From Verrucomicrobiota bacterium (GTDB lineage Bacteria; Verrucomicrobiota; Verrucomicrobiia; Opitutales; Opitutaceae): DNA of 48,195 nt. Below, piece by piece: positions 24,761-32,445 of the stretch. Location of the stretch: contig JAUWBF010000020.1 in NCBI GenBank assembly GCA_030601755.1, forward strand, positions 1 to 48,195, read 5' to 3'. Every line of letters starts with the position of its first letter. Position 1 is the stretch's first letter. Both the position numbers and the translations under genes were made by a program. The notes beneath the pieces are model-generated. The model was given only the letters and a program-made list of their open reading frames with translations, did no database searches and was not told the origin of the DNA.

Positions 24761-25123
24761 ATGCCCACGATTAAAACCACTCTCGCCGAGACCAAGGCCC
24801 GCAAGCTCACCGCCGCCGACAAAGCCCGTCTGGCCAAGCTCGCCGCCAAGCCCGACGCCGAGATCGATTTCTCCGACCAGCCCGAGATCATCCTTCGACA
24901 TGGCTCAGGACAGGCCGACGCAGCCATTGCCGACGGCGCGCTCCGCGTGGTCGGCCGCGGTGGAAAACGAGCTGGCGCGGGCCGCCGCGCGCTCGGCAAA
25001 ACCCGCAAGACAGTGAAACTCTCGCCCGCCGCGGTGCGCCGCCTGGAAGCCTACGCCCGCCGCCACAAGCTCCCGCATTTCTCCGCCGCCATCGAAGCCG
25101 CGAGCGAACTGCTGGTGAAGTGA
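24761..25123 (+). CDS. Antitoxin-like orphan protein (BrnA-type N-terminus, ribbon-helix-helix-like C-terminus)
   Basis: 120 residues. Residues 13-43 (LTAADKARLAKLAAKPDAEIDFSDQPEI) closely resemble the N-terminus of BrnA-type antitoxins. Residues 82-120 (RKTVKLSPAAVRRLEAYARRHKLPHFSAAIEAASELL) fit a ribbon-helix-helix DNA-binding unit. Between them, DNA 24891-24915 is an interspersed-repeat word (CCTTCGACATGGCTCAGGAC then AGGC) translated in frame, and the next part GRGGKRAGAGR is basic. No toxin gene lies beside it. It may therefore be a stray antitoxin or a regulator built from an insertion. Codon use and the ATG context look genuine; function uncertain. Confidence 0.65.
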   Translation: MPTIKTTLAETKARKLTAADKARLAKLAAKPDAEIDFSDQPEIILRHGSGQADAAIADGALRVVGRGGKRAGAGRRALGKTRKTVKLSPAAVRRLEAYARRHKLPHFSAAIEAASELLVK

Positions 25124-25273
25124 TCGAAGTGTTGGGAGGAAACTGCCGGTTGTGATTTCTGAAAAATCAACAATTAGCGGCCTTGTATCTTGAGGAGCGA
25201 AGGCTGGGTTGCGGCTTCCGAGAATGGGTCTGCGGCGAGCTGGACAGGGGAGGGACAGACAAAGCTACGAGTC

Positions 25274-25894
25274 TTACTCGTCGGCGTTTTTGAACCTTCG
25301 CACCTCGGTTCGTTCGAATCGCTGAACCCGCTCTACATCCTCGGGCTTTTTCAGGAACGCGATGGTCGCCTTCACCTCATAGGGGTCGCCCTCACGATAG
25401 TAGTAATAGAGGATATACTCTTTGTTCAGGACCGGGTAGCGAGCCACGCCGGGTCGATACTCGCCTAGTTGGCCGGCGTCCTTTTGCCCTACCCATGGTT
25501 TTTGAGAAAACTTGCGGGGAAACCAAATCAGTCTGGTGCCGTTCGTCTCCCGACAATTCGAAAGCTTGATGCGCATGGTGTAGTCGTTTTGGCGATCAGG
25601 ACTCTGCTCTTCGCCAATCCGCCACGGGCCGACCATAAAATATAATTCGATGATGGATTCGGCGCTGTCCGATATAAACGTCTGGGTTTCGGTTTCCTTA
25701 CCGTCGGGAAACTTGGAGACCGTGCAATCGATTCGCGCATAGGCCGGCTCCTCGAAGTGAAACACCCAGTTGCCTCCATTGATTCGCAGCTCGCGCATGA
25801 GCTGTTCCATGGTGATCGGCGACTGCGTGGCGACGTTGTCGGCGCGAGCCAGACAGGCCAGCAAGAGCAGGGCGGAGATAATGAGTTTCTTCAT
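25274..25894 (-). CDS. Secreted hypothetical protein
   Basis: 206 residues, not recognised. The N-terminus MKKLIISALLLLACLARADN is a clear signal peptide; the open frame extends a further 12 codons upstream, but that start would bury the signal. The mature part is rich in aromatic residues and charges (GNWVFHFEEPAYARIDCTVSKFPDG, IIELYFMVGPWRIGEE, YILYYYYREGDPYEV) and looks beta-rich with two Cys. It is less GC-rich than its neighbours, which may indicate recent acquisition. No neighbour suggests a role. Confidence 0.72.
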   Translation of the reverse strand: MKKLIISALLLLACLARADNVATQSPITMEQLMRELRINGGNWVFHFEEPAYARIDCTVSKFPDGKETETQTFISDSAESIIELYFMVGPWRIGEEQSPDRQNDYTMRIKLSNCRETNGTRLIWFPRKFSQKPWVGQKDAGQLGEYRPGVARYPVLNKEYILYYYYREGDPYEVKATIAFLKKPEDVERVQRFERTEVRRFKNADE

Positions 25895-26176
25895 GGGGTT
25901 TACAGGAGTGACTGAGAAAAGACTGCTCACACTGCGGGGGGGGCGGATTGAAAAACCTTAATATTGAAAGGTTAAGCTTGGATTTCGTGCAATCCGTGGC
26001 CGAAGCGGTCACCGCATGGAGTGGGGGCGGCCAAGGGGTTAACCCGAATGCCACGACGGTTCGTTGTTCACAGGCGGTTGCTCTGTGAAACCGCCGTAGC
26101 GTCGCGTCTATCGTGGCTCTTCTCGAATTGAACAAACCATGAGCACGAACGTGCTCGGCTGGTGATGGTCCGCCGC
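25895..26176. other. Gap with no supported gene
   Basis: 282 bases, with a G-run (25935-25941) and a low-GC patch. A possible short relic of the ATCCGTGG-type repeat (25992-26000, CAATCCGTGG) and the dyad GAGCACGAACGTGCTC (26140-26155) are all I see. Confidence 0.4.
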
Positions 26177-26842
26177 TCAAAGCCGCTTCTTGGCCACGGC
26201 CATGTAGGTGCGCAGGGAGTGCAGGATGAAGTAGCGGCGGGCCTCGCTGAGGTTGCTGCCAAAGCGCAGGGTGCTCTTGCCGTTGAGCTCGATCACCCCG
26301 CCGTTGTGGTCGCGGCCGGGATAGCGGGTGCTGCTCATCGACTCCACGACGGCGTCGACGTCGGCAAAGTCGAAGCGGCGTTTCCAACCGATCGAGCCGA
26401 TGCCGACAAACACCTCGCCGCGCTGGCCGCGCAGGCGCACCTCGGACTTGCCGCAGATCGCCATGAGCGTGATCGACCAAAACAGGACGCTGCCGGCCAC
26501 AAACGGCAGGCCAAAGAGCGACATCAGGAGGCTGAACTCACCCTTGGCGATCTGCGTGCCGTAGATGCCGCCCAGCGAAAAGCCCGACCACACGCACATG
26601 AAGGGCACCATGAAAAAGGCGATCGGGCTGCGCGTCGTCGCGCCGACCACCGTCTCGTGGATGCCCTCGCGATACCAGGCCCCGGGCGGCGGCGCGGTGA
26701 TGACCTCGGGCTTGGTGTCCTGCGACAGCAACTGCGACGGGTGGGTGAAGTTGTTGCACTGCGGGCAATGCGCGACGTCGGTCTGCACGTTGATGCTTTC
26801 CGGAGGGTAGGGGGCGCTGCAGGTCGGGCAGATCAATTGCAT
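26177..26842 (-). CDS. Zinc-ribbon membrane protein, hypothetical
   Basis: 221 residues. It starts with a zinc-ribbon MQLICPTCSAPY ... HCPQCNNF (Cys5, Cys8 and the CPQC pair), then a linker and two membrane helices at about 75-95 (IAFFMVPFMCVWSGFSLGGIY) and 108-130 (LLMSLFGLPFVAGSVLFWSITLMAI). A C-terminal soluble domain of about 85 residues (SEVRLRGQRGEVFVGIGSIGWKRRFDFADVDAV) looks like a PH-like or DUF fold that senses a surface. The ATG at 26842 is the first before the zinc ribbon; longer upstream frames are not conserved-looking. Function unknown. Confidence 0.78.
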   Translation of the reverse strand: MQLICPTCSAPYPPESINVQTDVAHCPQCNNFTHPSQLLSQDTKPEVITAPPPGAWYREGIHETVVGATTRSPIAFFMVPFMCVWSGFSLGGIYGTQIAKGEFSLLMSLFGLPFVAGSVLFWSITLMAICGKSEVRLRGQRGEVFVGIGSIGWKRRFDFADVDAVVESMSSTRYPGRDHNGGVIELNGKSTLRFGSNLSEARRYFILHSLRTYMAVAKKRL

Positions 26843-26976
26843 GGCGGTCGGTATGGCGAAGAGGCTTATGACGGGAGGACCACGGGCCTGTCGATGACGC
26901 AGGCGCGCAATCATGAACCGTGGTGGTAACGTATGTCGTTGGCAGATGTCTTGTGCGGGGTAGGCTGAGCCTTGTC

Positions 26977-27603
26977 ATGAAACCCCATTGGCGACTTTCC
27001 CCCATCGCTGCGTCCGTCGCGCTGATGTTGTCCGCGACGACGGCCGTGGCCCGTATTGAAACCGGTATGACGCGCGAGGCGTTGGTGGCCGAACTCGGCC
27101 GGCCGGAGGGACGCCTGATTATGGGCGACCGGGCGATCTATCGCTGGCCGACGGTGACGGTGCATCTGCGCGCGGACCGGGTGACGCTGGTGGACTGGCG
27201 CGATCTGGCGGCGGAGGAAGCCTCCGAAAAGCGCCGCGCCAATCAGGCGGCCGAGCAGCAGGCGTTGCTCGATGCGGAGGAAGCGCAACGTCGGGAGGCC
27301 GCGGCCGAGGCGGCCCGGGAGGCCGAGCGCCTGCGTCCGGAGCGTGAGCGGGAAGAGCTGCGCCGGCGGGTCGAAGAGCTGGAGCAGGGCGAGCGAGCCG
27401 CCCGTGAGCGCGAGGCGGAGCTGCAGGCGCAGGCGTCGAGGGAGCGCGCGGCGCGGCTGGCCTTGTTGCGTCGCGAGTATTGGCAGGCGCTGGAAGCCCT
27501 GCGCAAAGCCAACGCCGAGGGCGACGAGGCGCAGGCCAAGATCTGGCGCCGCATCTGGCGCAGCAAGGAAGCCGAGCTCCAGTCCCTCGGCGGCAAACCG
27601 TGA
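26977..27603 (+). CDS. Exported coiled-coil protein with SmpA-like N-terminus
   Basis: 208 residues. Signal peptide at 1-25 (ending ATTAVA), then a short domain IETGMTREALVAELGRPEGRLIMGDRAIYRWPTVTVHLRADRV that resembles the SmpA/OmlA fold (GMTxxxVxxxLGxP ... Y). Residues 75-175 are a continuous charged coiled coil, rich in Glu, Arg and Ala (RPEREREELRRRVEELEQ), followed by a helical tail. It probably sits in the periplasm. The small SmpA-like domain is usually a BamE-type partner, but membership in the Bam complex is not claimed. It is transcribed away from the zinc-ribbon gene. Confidence 0.8.
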   Translation: MKPHWRLSPIAASVALMLSATTAVARIETGMTREALVAELGRPEGRLIMGDRAIYRWPTVTVHLRADRVTLVDWRDLAAEEASEKRRANQAAEQQALLDAEEAQRREAAAEAAREAERLRPEREREELRRRVEELEQGERAAREREAELQAQASRERAARLALLRREYWQALEALRKANAEGDEAQAKIWRRIWRSKEAELQSLGGKP

Positions 27604-27972
27604 GGGTCGGCCTCATAGGCAAGGGAACAAGGCATACGGCTGGGGACGCCGTGGCTACATGGTTATTCGCGTAATGTTCCTTCCGCTGCCCGGAGGGCAC
27701 CCGCGTCAGTCACCCCTGCGGGGCCAATCGTTCCGATTGACCATCTCCGCCTCGCGGCTTCGTCCGTGGTGAAAAAACTCCGGGAAGTTCGAATCTTTGC
27801 GGCTCTTAGCGGCTTTGCATCTTTGCGTTAAAATTCCGACTCCTCCGCGTTTCCGCCCTTCTACGATGAAACTCCGCGTCCCGATGGGATTTGACCCCGC
27901 GGGGGAAAGCGCGCTGCGTCTGTCGTTGGTTCAGATCGAACCTTCTGCGCGCATACGCGTCTCTTACTTTCT
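27604..27972. other. Gene-free gap upstream of the ExbB operon
   Basis: 369 bases. The left half has no clear structure beyond a short GCCCGGAGGGC dyad (27691-27701). 27794-27839 is a right-arm-only family A remnant (CTTTGCATCTTTGCGTTAAA then ATTCCGA). The 130 bases before the exbB start are unique sequence and probably hold its promoter. A small open frame from 27866 lacks family resemblance. Confidence 0.5.
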
Positions 27973-28551
27973 ATGTTCATCGCCGCCATCGACATCATCA
28001 AGGGAGCCGACCTGCTGGTCTATCCGCTCGCGCTGTGCTCCCTCGTGTTGGTTTTTGTCCTCTGCGAACGTTTCTACGCGCTGCGTCGCTCGGCCGTGCT
28101 GCCCGACGATCTGGTCGAGGCCATCGTGGCGGGCGAGGTGGTCTCCGGCGGCGAAGACTCGGTGCTGGCCCGCATCGTCGGCTACGTGCGGCGACATCCG
28201 GGTGACTCCGAGGGAGCCAAGGCCTTTGCCCGGCTTGAGGTGTCGCGCATGGAGCGCGGTCTGCCGTTTCTCGATCTCATCTACGCCGGCGCGCCGCTGA
28301 TCGGCCTGACCGGCACGGTGTGGTCGCTGATCCGCGTGTTTTCCAGCATCACCGGCGAGACAGGGCTGCCCGATCCGGTGCAATTCACCAGCGGCGTGTC
28401 GCTGGCGCTTTCGGCCACGGTGCTCGGCCTGCTGATCGCGGTGCCGGCGCTCTTCGGCGGCGGCTACCTGCAGCGCCGCGTCGAGACCTACGCCGCCCAA
28501 CTCGACGTGCTGCTCGAGCGGATACTGGCTCGCGATGAAGCCGCCAAGTAA
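27973..28551 (+). CDS. MotA/TolQ/ExbB proton channel family protein
   Basis: 192 residues, three membrane helices. Forms the proton-conducting part of an ExbB-ExbD motor in the inner membrane, which powers outer membrane uptake or other envelope processes. The family core is present: a first helix at about 15-34 (LVYPLALCSLVLVFVLCERF), then AGAPLIGLTGTVWSLIRVFSS with the channel-lining residues, and the third helix SGVSLALSATVLGLLIAVPALF. It is shorter than E. coli ExbB (244). The next gene begins inside its last 17 bases, so translation is coupled. Confidence 0.92.
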   Translation: MFIAAIDIIKGADLLVYPLALCSLVLVFVLCERFYALRRSAVLPDDLVEAIVAGEVVSGGEDSVLARIVGYVRRHPGDSEGAKAFARLEVSRMERGLPFLDLIYAGAPLIGLTGTVWSLIRVFSSITGETGLPDPVQFTSGVSLALSATVLGLLIAVPALFGGGYLQRRVETYAAQLDVLLERILARDEAAK

Positions 28552-29761
28552 TCCGCGACGCCGTCTGCGCGGCGGCATCGGCGGGATCGTGCTGGTATGG
28601 TTGTTCTCGCTGCCGTTTGCGGCGGTGGGGGTGTTCATGACGTATTCGCTGTGGCATGACTTTCTGCTCAGCCGGCATGTCGTCGCGACGTGGCAAGTGG
28701 TGCCGGCGCGTATCGAGTCGGTCGAGCTTGCCCGGCATCGCGGGAGCAAGGGCGGCACGACCTACGAGGCCAGGGCGACCTACCGCTACGTTTTCGCGAA
28801 TGTCCCGCATACGGGCGACCGGGTCGGCCTGTCATCCGGCGCGGACAACATCGGCGATTTTCAGGAGCGCACGCACCGCGCCTTGAGCGAGGCGCGGCGT
28901 CTCGGGCGGGCGGTGGATTGTTATGTGAATCCGGATGATCCGGCCGATGCCGTTCTGTATCCGCAATGGCGTCCGGAAATGACGCTGTTCAAGACGATCT
29001 TCGGTCTCGCGTTCGGCATGGTGGGACTGGGCATGTTGTCGGCCTGCCTCTACGGCTTTGTCTGGGAAACCAGATCGGCGCGGCTCAAGCGGAGGCATCC
29101 TGACGAACCTTGGCTATGGAAGCCCGAGTGGCACATGCCGGTGCTGCGCTCGAGTCTGGGCATGTTCGCGGTGGTTGCGGGCACGATTCTCGGGTGGATC
29201 AATCTGGTGACGCTGCCGTTGTGGCCGGCACTTGGGCCGGCATGGCAGGCGGACGGCGTCTTCAAATGGATTCTTACCGCCATGCTGCTGGCGGTGGTCG
29301 TGGCGTCGGGATATTGCCTGCGGACGTTGCTGCGCGCCCGCAAGTTCGGCCGCTCGCGCCTGGAGTTGGACAAGCTGCCCCTGGTGCCCGGCGAATCGGT
29401 CGTGACACGACTGTATATCCCGAGGGCGCTGCCCATGTCGGCGGAGTTGAAAATCAAGCTGGCTTGCAGTCGCAAGGTCACCACGGGCAGCGGCAAGCAG
29501 CGGCGGACCGACACCACGGTCGTCTGGAATCGGGAAATCGTCCTGCGAGGTCCGTTTGCCCCTTACGAGCCGGTGGCGACCAAGTGGACCCTGCCGGCGG
29601 ATGCCGCGCAGACGGAACTCGGTGATCCCGACAACGGCCACACGTGGGAACTGACGGCCGAGGCCGACATCCCGGGCGTGGATTTGAAACTCGAGTTTGA
29701 GTTGCCGGTCTTCGGCACCTCGCGGAATGTCACCGCAACGCCAGAACCCGCCCACGCATGA
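28535..29761 (+). CDS. DUF3592 membrane protein between ExbB and ExbD genes
   Basis: 408 residues. Membrane helices at about 15-38 (IGGIVLVWLFSLPFAAVGVFM), 150-173, 205-225 and 240-262. Between the first two lies a DUF3592 domain: ATWQVVPARIESVELARH, the Tyr-rich YEARATYRYVF and AVDCYVNPDDPADAVLY. The C-terminal part (about 275-408) is a beta-rich soluble domain (RLYIPRALPMSAELKIKLACSRKV) that seems unrelated. It overlaps exbB by 17 bases and its stop overlaps the exbD ATG, so it is firmly embedded in this motor operon. Such insertion of a DUF3592 gene between exbB and exbD is unusual. Role unknown; perhaps an accessory envelope subunit. Confidence 0.85.
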   Translation: MKPPSNPRRRLRGGIGGIVLVWLFSLPFAAVGVFMTYSLWHDFLLSRHVVATWQVVPARIESVELARHRGSKGGTTYEARATYRYVFANVPHTGDRVGLSSGADNIGDFQERTHRALSEARRLGRAVDCYVNPDDPADAVLYPQWRPEMTLFKTIFGLAFGMVGLGMLSACLYGFVWETRSARLKRRHPDEPWLWKPEWHMPVLRSSLGMFAVVAGTILGWINLVTLPLWPALGPAWQADGVFKWILTAMLLAVVVASGYCLRTLLRARKFGRSRLELDKLPLVPGESVVTRLYIPRALPMSAELKIKLACSRKVTTGSGKQRRTDTTVVWNREIVLRGPFAPYEPVATKWTLPADAAQTELGDPDNGHTWELTAEADIPGVDLKLEFELPVFGTSRNVTATPEPAHA

Positions 29762-30156
29762 GCGCCCTTTACCGACGTCGCCGCAAACGGCCCGAGATGA
29801 ACCTCGTGCCGCTCATCGACGTGCTCGTGATGCTCGTGTTTTTTTCTTTCGTCACGATGCAGTTTCGCTCGGCGGCGGCGCTCAATATCACGCTGCCCAA
29901 GGTCGAGACGGCCGGCAAAAACGCCTTCGAGGGCAGCGTCATTCTGGAGATCACGCCCGACGGCGTGTTCAGCTTCAACGGCAAGGTCGCCACCGGCGCG
30001 CAGATCGAGACGTTGCTCGAGCAGGTGCGTCAGGCCGACCGCAACACGCCCGTGCTCATCCGCGCCGACGAGAACACGCCGCTCAAGAGCGTGACTTTCG
30101 TGATGGATGCGTGCCGCAAGGCGGGCCTGAACAAGTTCAGCCTGCAGAGCCGCTGA
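29758..30156 (+). CDS. ExbD/TolR-family biopolymer transport protein
   Basis: 132 residues. One N-terminal membrane helix with the family's buried Asp (MNLVPLIDVLVMLVFFSFVTMQF), followed by a periplasmic domain (ALNITLPKVETAG ... GQIETLLEQV ... PVLIRADENTPLKSVTFVMDACRKAGLNKFSL). Partners ExbB in the rotor/stator complex. ATG overlaps the stop of the DUF3592 gene. Confidence 0.93.
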   Translation: MSALYRRRRKRPEMNLVPLIDVLVMLVFFSFVTMQFRSAAALNITLPKVETAGKNAFEGSVILEITPDGVFSFNGKVATGAQIETLLEQVRQADRNTPVLIRADENTPLKSVTFVMDACRKAGLNKFSLQSR

Positions 30157-30178
30157 GGTTGCGGGGAGTATTTCGGAG

Positions 30179-30306
30179 TTTTAGCCACGGAGCCAAGCCG
30201 GAGCTTGGACACAGAGGGCGCGGAGCCAGCAACAAGTTTGTCGAAACACAGCGGATTGAACTCTGTGTTCTCTGTGTCGGAGTTCTGTGCCCTCTGTGGC
30301 CAAAAA
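30179..30306. repeat. Loose inverted repeat (CCACGGAG / CTCTGTGG words)
   Basis: Left part TTAGCCACGGAGCCAAGCCG then ...ACACAGAGGGC is echoed in reverse by CTCTGTGTTCTCTGTGTCGG ... GCCCTCTGTGGCC. Related in style to 22842-22917 and 24566-24637. Lies between exbD and the dehydrogenase gene. Confidence 0.65.
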
Positions 30307-30347
30307 ATGAATCGTGAATGCGTGCCGTGGGCGTTCTGCTTGGGCGC

Positions 30348-31031
30348 ATGGCCAAACGCATTGTCGTCACCGGAGCGACCCGTGGACTGGGGCGCGCGCT
30401 CACCGAGGAATTCATTCGCATGGGGCACACGGTCCATGGCTGCGGACGGTCGGCCGAGGACATCTTTGACCTGCGGCTCGCGCATCCCGCGCCGCACAGT
30501 TTCGAGGTGGTCGACGTGGCCAACACGACCAAGGTCGAGATCTGGGCCGCCAAGGTGCTCGCGCCCGGCGAGGCGCCCGACCTGCTGATCAACAACGCGG
30601 CGGTCATGAACACGCCCGCTCCGCTGTGGGAGGTGCCGGCCGAGGACTTCGCCCGCATGATGAACGTCAACCTGACCGGCATGCATCATGTCATCCGCGA
30701 GTTTGTGCCGGCGATGGTCGCGGCGAAGAAAGGCGTGATCGTCAACCTGAGCTCGGGCTGGGGTCGCAGCGTCTCGCCGGAGGTCGCCCCGTATTGCGCG
30801 ACCAAGTGGGGCGTCGAGGGTCTGACCAAGGCGCTCGCCGAGGAGTTGCCCACGGGCATGGCGGCGGTCCCGCTCAACCCGGGTATCATCGACACCGACA
30901 TGTTGCGCCAGTGCTGGGCGGAGGGCGCGTCGGCCTACGCCAAGGCCGCCGAGTGGGCGAAGACCGCCGCGCCGTTCATCCTCGCGCTCGGCGCGAAGGA
31001 CAACGGCCGCAGCCTGAGCGTGTCGGATTGA
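30348..31031 (+). CDS. Short-chain dehydrogenase/reductase
   Basis: 227 residues, classical SDR fold. Cofactor motif TGATRGLGRA at the N-terminus, the NNAA motif (LLINNAAVMN) and the catalytic Ser in NLSSGWG with the active pair YCATK (Tyr, Lys). The FAD/NAD preference is not decidable; the first Arg after the glycine motif suggests NADP. The start is ATG 30348 (MAKRIVVTGATRG); an in-frame ATG at 30318 adds ten residues without homology. The substrate is unknown. It is convergent with the receiver-kinase gene. Confidence 0.9.
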   Translation: MAKRIVVTGATRGLGRALTEEFIRMGHTVHGCGRSAEDIFDLRLAHPAPHSFEVVDVANTTKVEIWAAKVLAPGEAPDLLINNAAVMNTPAPLWEVPAEDFARMMNVNLTGMHHVIREFVPAMVAAKKGVIVNLSSGWGRSVSPEVAPYCATKWGVEGLTKALAEELPTGMAAVPLNPGIIDTDMLRQCWAEGASAYAKAAEWAKTAAPFILALGAKDNGRSLSVSD

Positions 31032-31173
31032 GGGGCGGCGCTGCGCGCCGCAGGGAAAGGCATAAGTGAAAGGGACGTAGGGGAGGGCGCGCCGGATCGT
31101 CGTCCGCGCCGTGCCCTCGGCGGCAACGCCGCCGGCCCTTTCCCTGCCGGCAACGCCGACTCCCTCCTCTCTT
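31032..31173. terminator. Palindromic gap between convergent genes, possible two-way terminator
   Basis: Hairpins GCGGCGCTGCGCGCCGC (31035-31051) and paired words GCAGGGAAAGG / CCTTTCCCTGC and AGTGAAAG / CTTTCACT point at each other from both sides. No strong T-run, so termination is only suggested. Confidence 0.4.
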
Positions 31174-32445
31174 TCACTCTTTCCGCGGCAGGTAGATGGT
31201 GACGGTGGTGCCGTTGCCGGGGCGGGTGATGAGGTGGATGCCGCCGCGGTGGGTTTGCACGAGGCGGCTGACGATCGCCAGGCCGAGGCCGGTGCCGTCC
31301 TGGCCCTTGGTGGTGTAGTAGGGCTCGAAGATGTGCGGGAGCACGTCGGGCGCGATGCCGCGGCCCTGGTCGCGCACGCTGATGGCGACGAGCGGGGGCA
31401 GGGGCTGGTCGGTGGGCGGCTCGAGGCGCCACTCGCGTCCGGCGGCCGCGGGGTCGGGCTGAGGGAAGTCCTCGGCGGGCGTGGCGGAGACGGTGACGGT
31501 CTGCGGGCTGGCGGAGCTTTGCAGCGCGTTGATGACAAGATTGATCAACACCTGCAGCAGGTCGCTGGCGTCGGCGGTGGTCTCGAGGTCGGCCTCGCAG
31601 GGCGCGGCCTCGAGGGTGTGGGGACGCATCGCGGGGTGGGTGCGCAGCAGGGTGCGCAGGTCGCTGAAGATCTGCGCGAGGGGCAGGGTCTTGTCGGCGG
31701 CGGTGTGGCGCTGGTGCGCGAAGCGGAGGTAACGCGCAGCGATGGCGTGGCAGATGGCGACCTGCTTGGAGATGGTGGCGATGTCGGTGCGCACCTCGTC
31801 GAGGTCGCGGCCGTGGAGCACGTGCAGGCGCTTGAGCTTGGCGGTGAGGAGCTCGACATGGCCGCTGATGACGGTGAGCGGGTTGTTGATGTCGTGCATC
31901 ACGCTCGCGTAGATCTCGGTCGTGGTGCGGGCCATCTCGGCGCGCACGGAGACGCCGCCGAGGCGGTCGTCGAGTTCGCGCAGCCGGTCGGAGGCGGAGA
32001 CGAGGCTCTGCGAGATGTTGTGCAGCTGGAGCGCGCGGGCCGCGGCGGCGCGGATGGTGGCGAGGTCGAAGGGCTTGCTCAGGTAGTCGCAGGCGCCGAG
32101 CCGGAGCGCCTGGCGGGCGGTCTCGAGGGTCTCGTAGGCCGTGAGCATGATGACCTCGGTGGTGGGGTTGATCTCCTTGAGGGAGTGGAGGGCGTCGAGG
32201 CCGGAGCCGCCGGACATCCGGATGTCGAGGATGGCGACGTTGACGGGGCGGGTGCGGGCGAAGGCGGCGGCCTTCTCGGCGGACTCCACGGTGTGCACGT
32301 CGAAGTCCTGGCGGAAGACCATGCGCAGCGAGTGGCGCGGACCCTCCTCGTCGTCGACGACGAGCAGCACGGGCTTGGCGTTGGGGCCGGCGGTGACGCC
32401 GGCGGCGGGCTCAAAAGCGGTAGTCGAGGGAGGCGGCAATGGCAT
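31174..32445 (-). CDS. Receiver - histidine kinase protein (PhcR-like architecture)
   Basis: 423 residues. A complete N-terminal receiver: Asp31 and Asp32 (VVDDEE), phospho-acceptor Asp74 in AILDIRM, Thr102 and Lys124 (LSKPF). A histidine kinase core follows: His184 in SVMHDINNPLTVISGH, then ATP-binding boxes VLINLVINALQSS, VRDQGRGIAPDVLPHIFEPYYTTK and GTGLGLAIV. There is no membrane segment, so it is cytoplasmic. Receiver first, kinase second is unusual, and is the order found in PhcR of the Ralstonia Phc system. The ATG lies 35 bases inside the end of the preceding FadL frame, so the genes are translationally coupled. It is convergent with the dehydrogenase. The partner regulator may be the locus mate at 39554. 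Confidence 0.9.
   Translation of the reverse strand: MPLPPPSTTAFEPAAGVTAGPNAKPVLLVVDDEEGPRHSLRMVFRQDFDVHTVESAEKAAAFARTRPVNVAILDIRMSGGSGLDALHSLKEINPTTEVIMLTAYETLETARQALRLGACDYLSKPFDLATIRAAAARALQLHNISQSLVSASDRLRELDDRLGGVSVRAEMARTTTEIYASVMHDINNPLTVISGHVELLTAKLKRLHVLHGRDLDEVRTDIATISKQVAICHAIAARYLRFAHQRHTAADKTLPLAQIFSDLRTLLRTHPAMRPHTLEAAPCEADLETTADASDLLQVLINLVINALQSSASPQTVTVSATPAEDFPQPDPAAAGREWRLEPPTDQPLPPLVAISVRDQGRGIAPDVLPHIFEPYYTTKGQDGTGLGLAIVSRLVQTHRGGIHLITRPGNGTTVTIYLPRKE

Noticed and set aside
24702-25016. Alternative frame through the antitoxin-like gene reading DMAQD in the repeat word
   Set aside because: Pro/Ser/Arg-rich and motif-free apart from the repeat itself; the frame from 24761 has antitoxin-like blocks at both ends.
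27866-28300. A plus-strand frame just upstream of and overlapping exbB
   Set aside because: Beyond the first 36 codons it overlaps exbB in another frame with Pro/Ser/Arg-rich composition and no motif.
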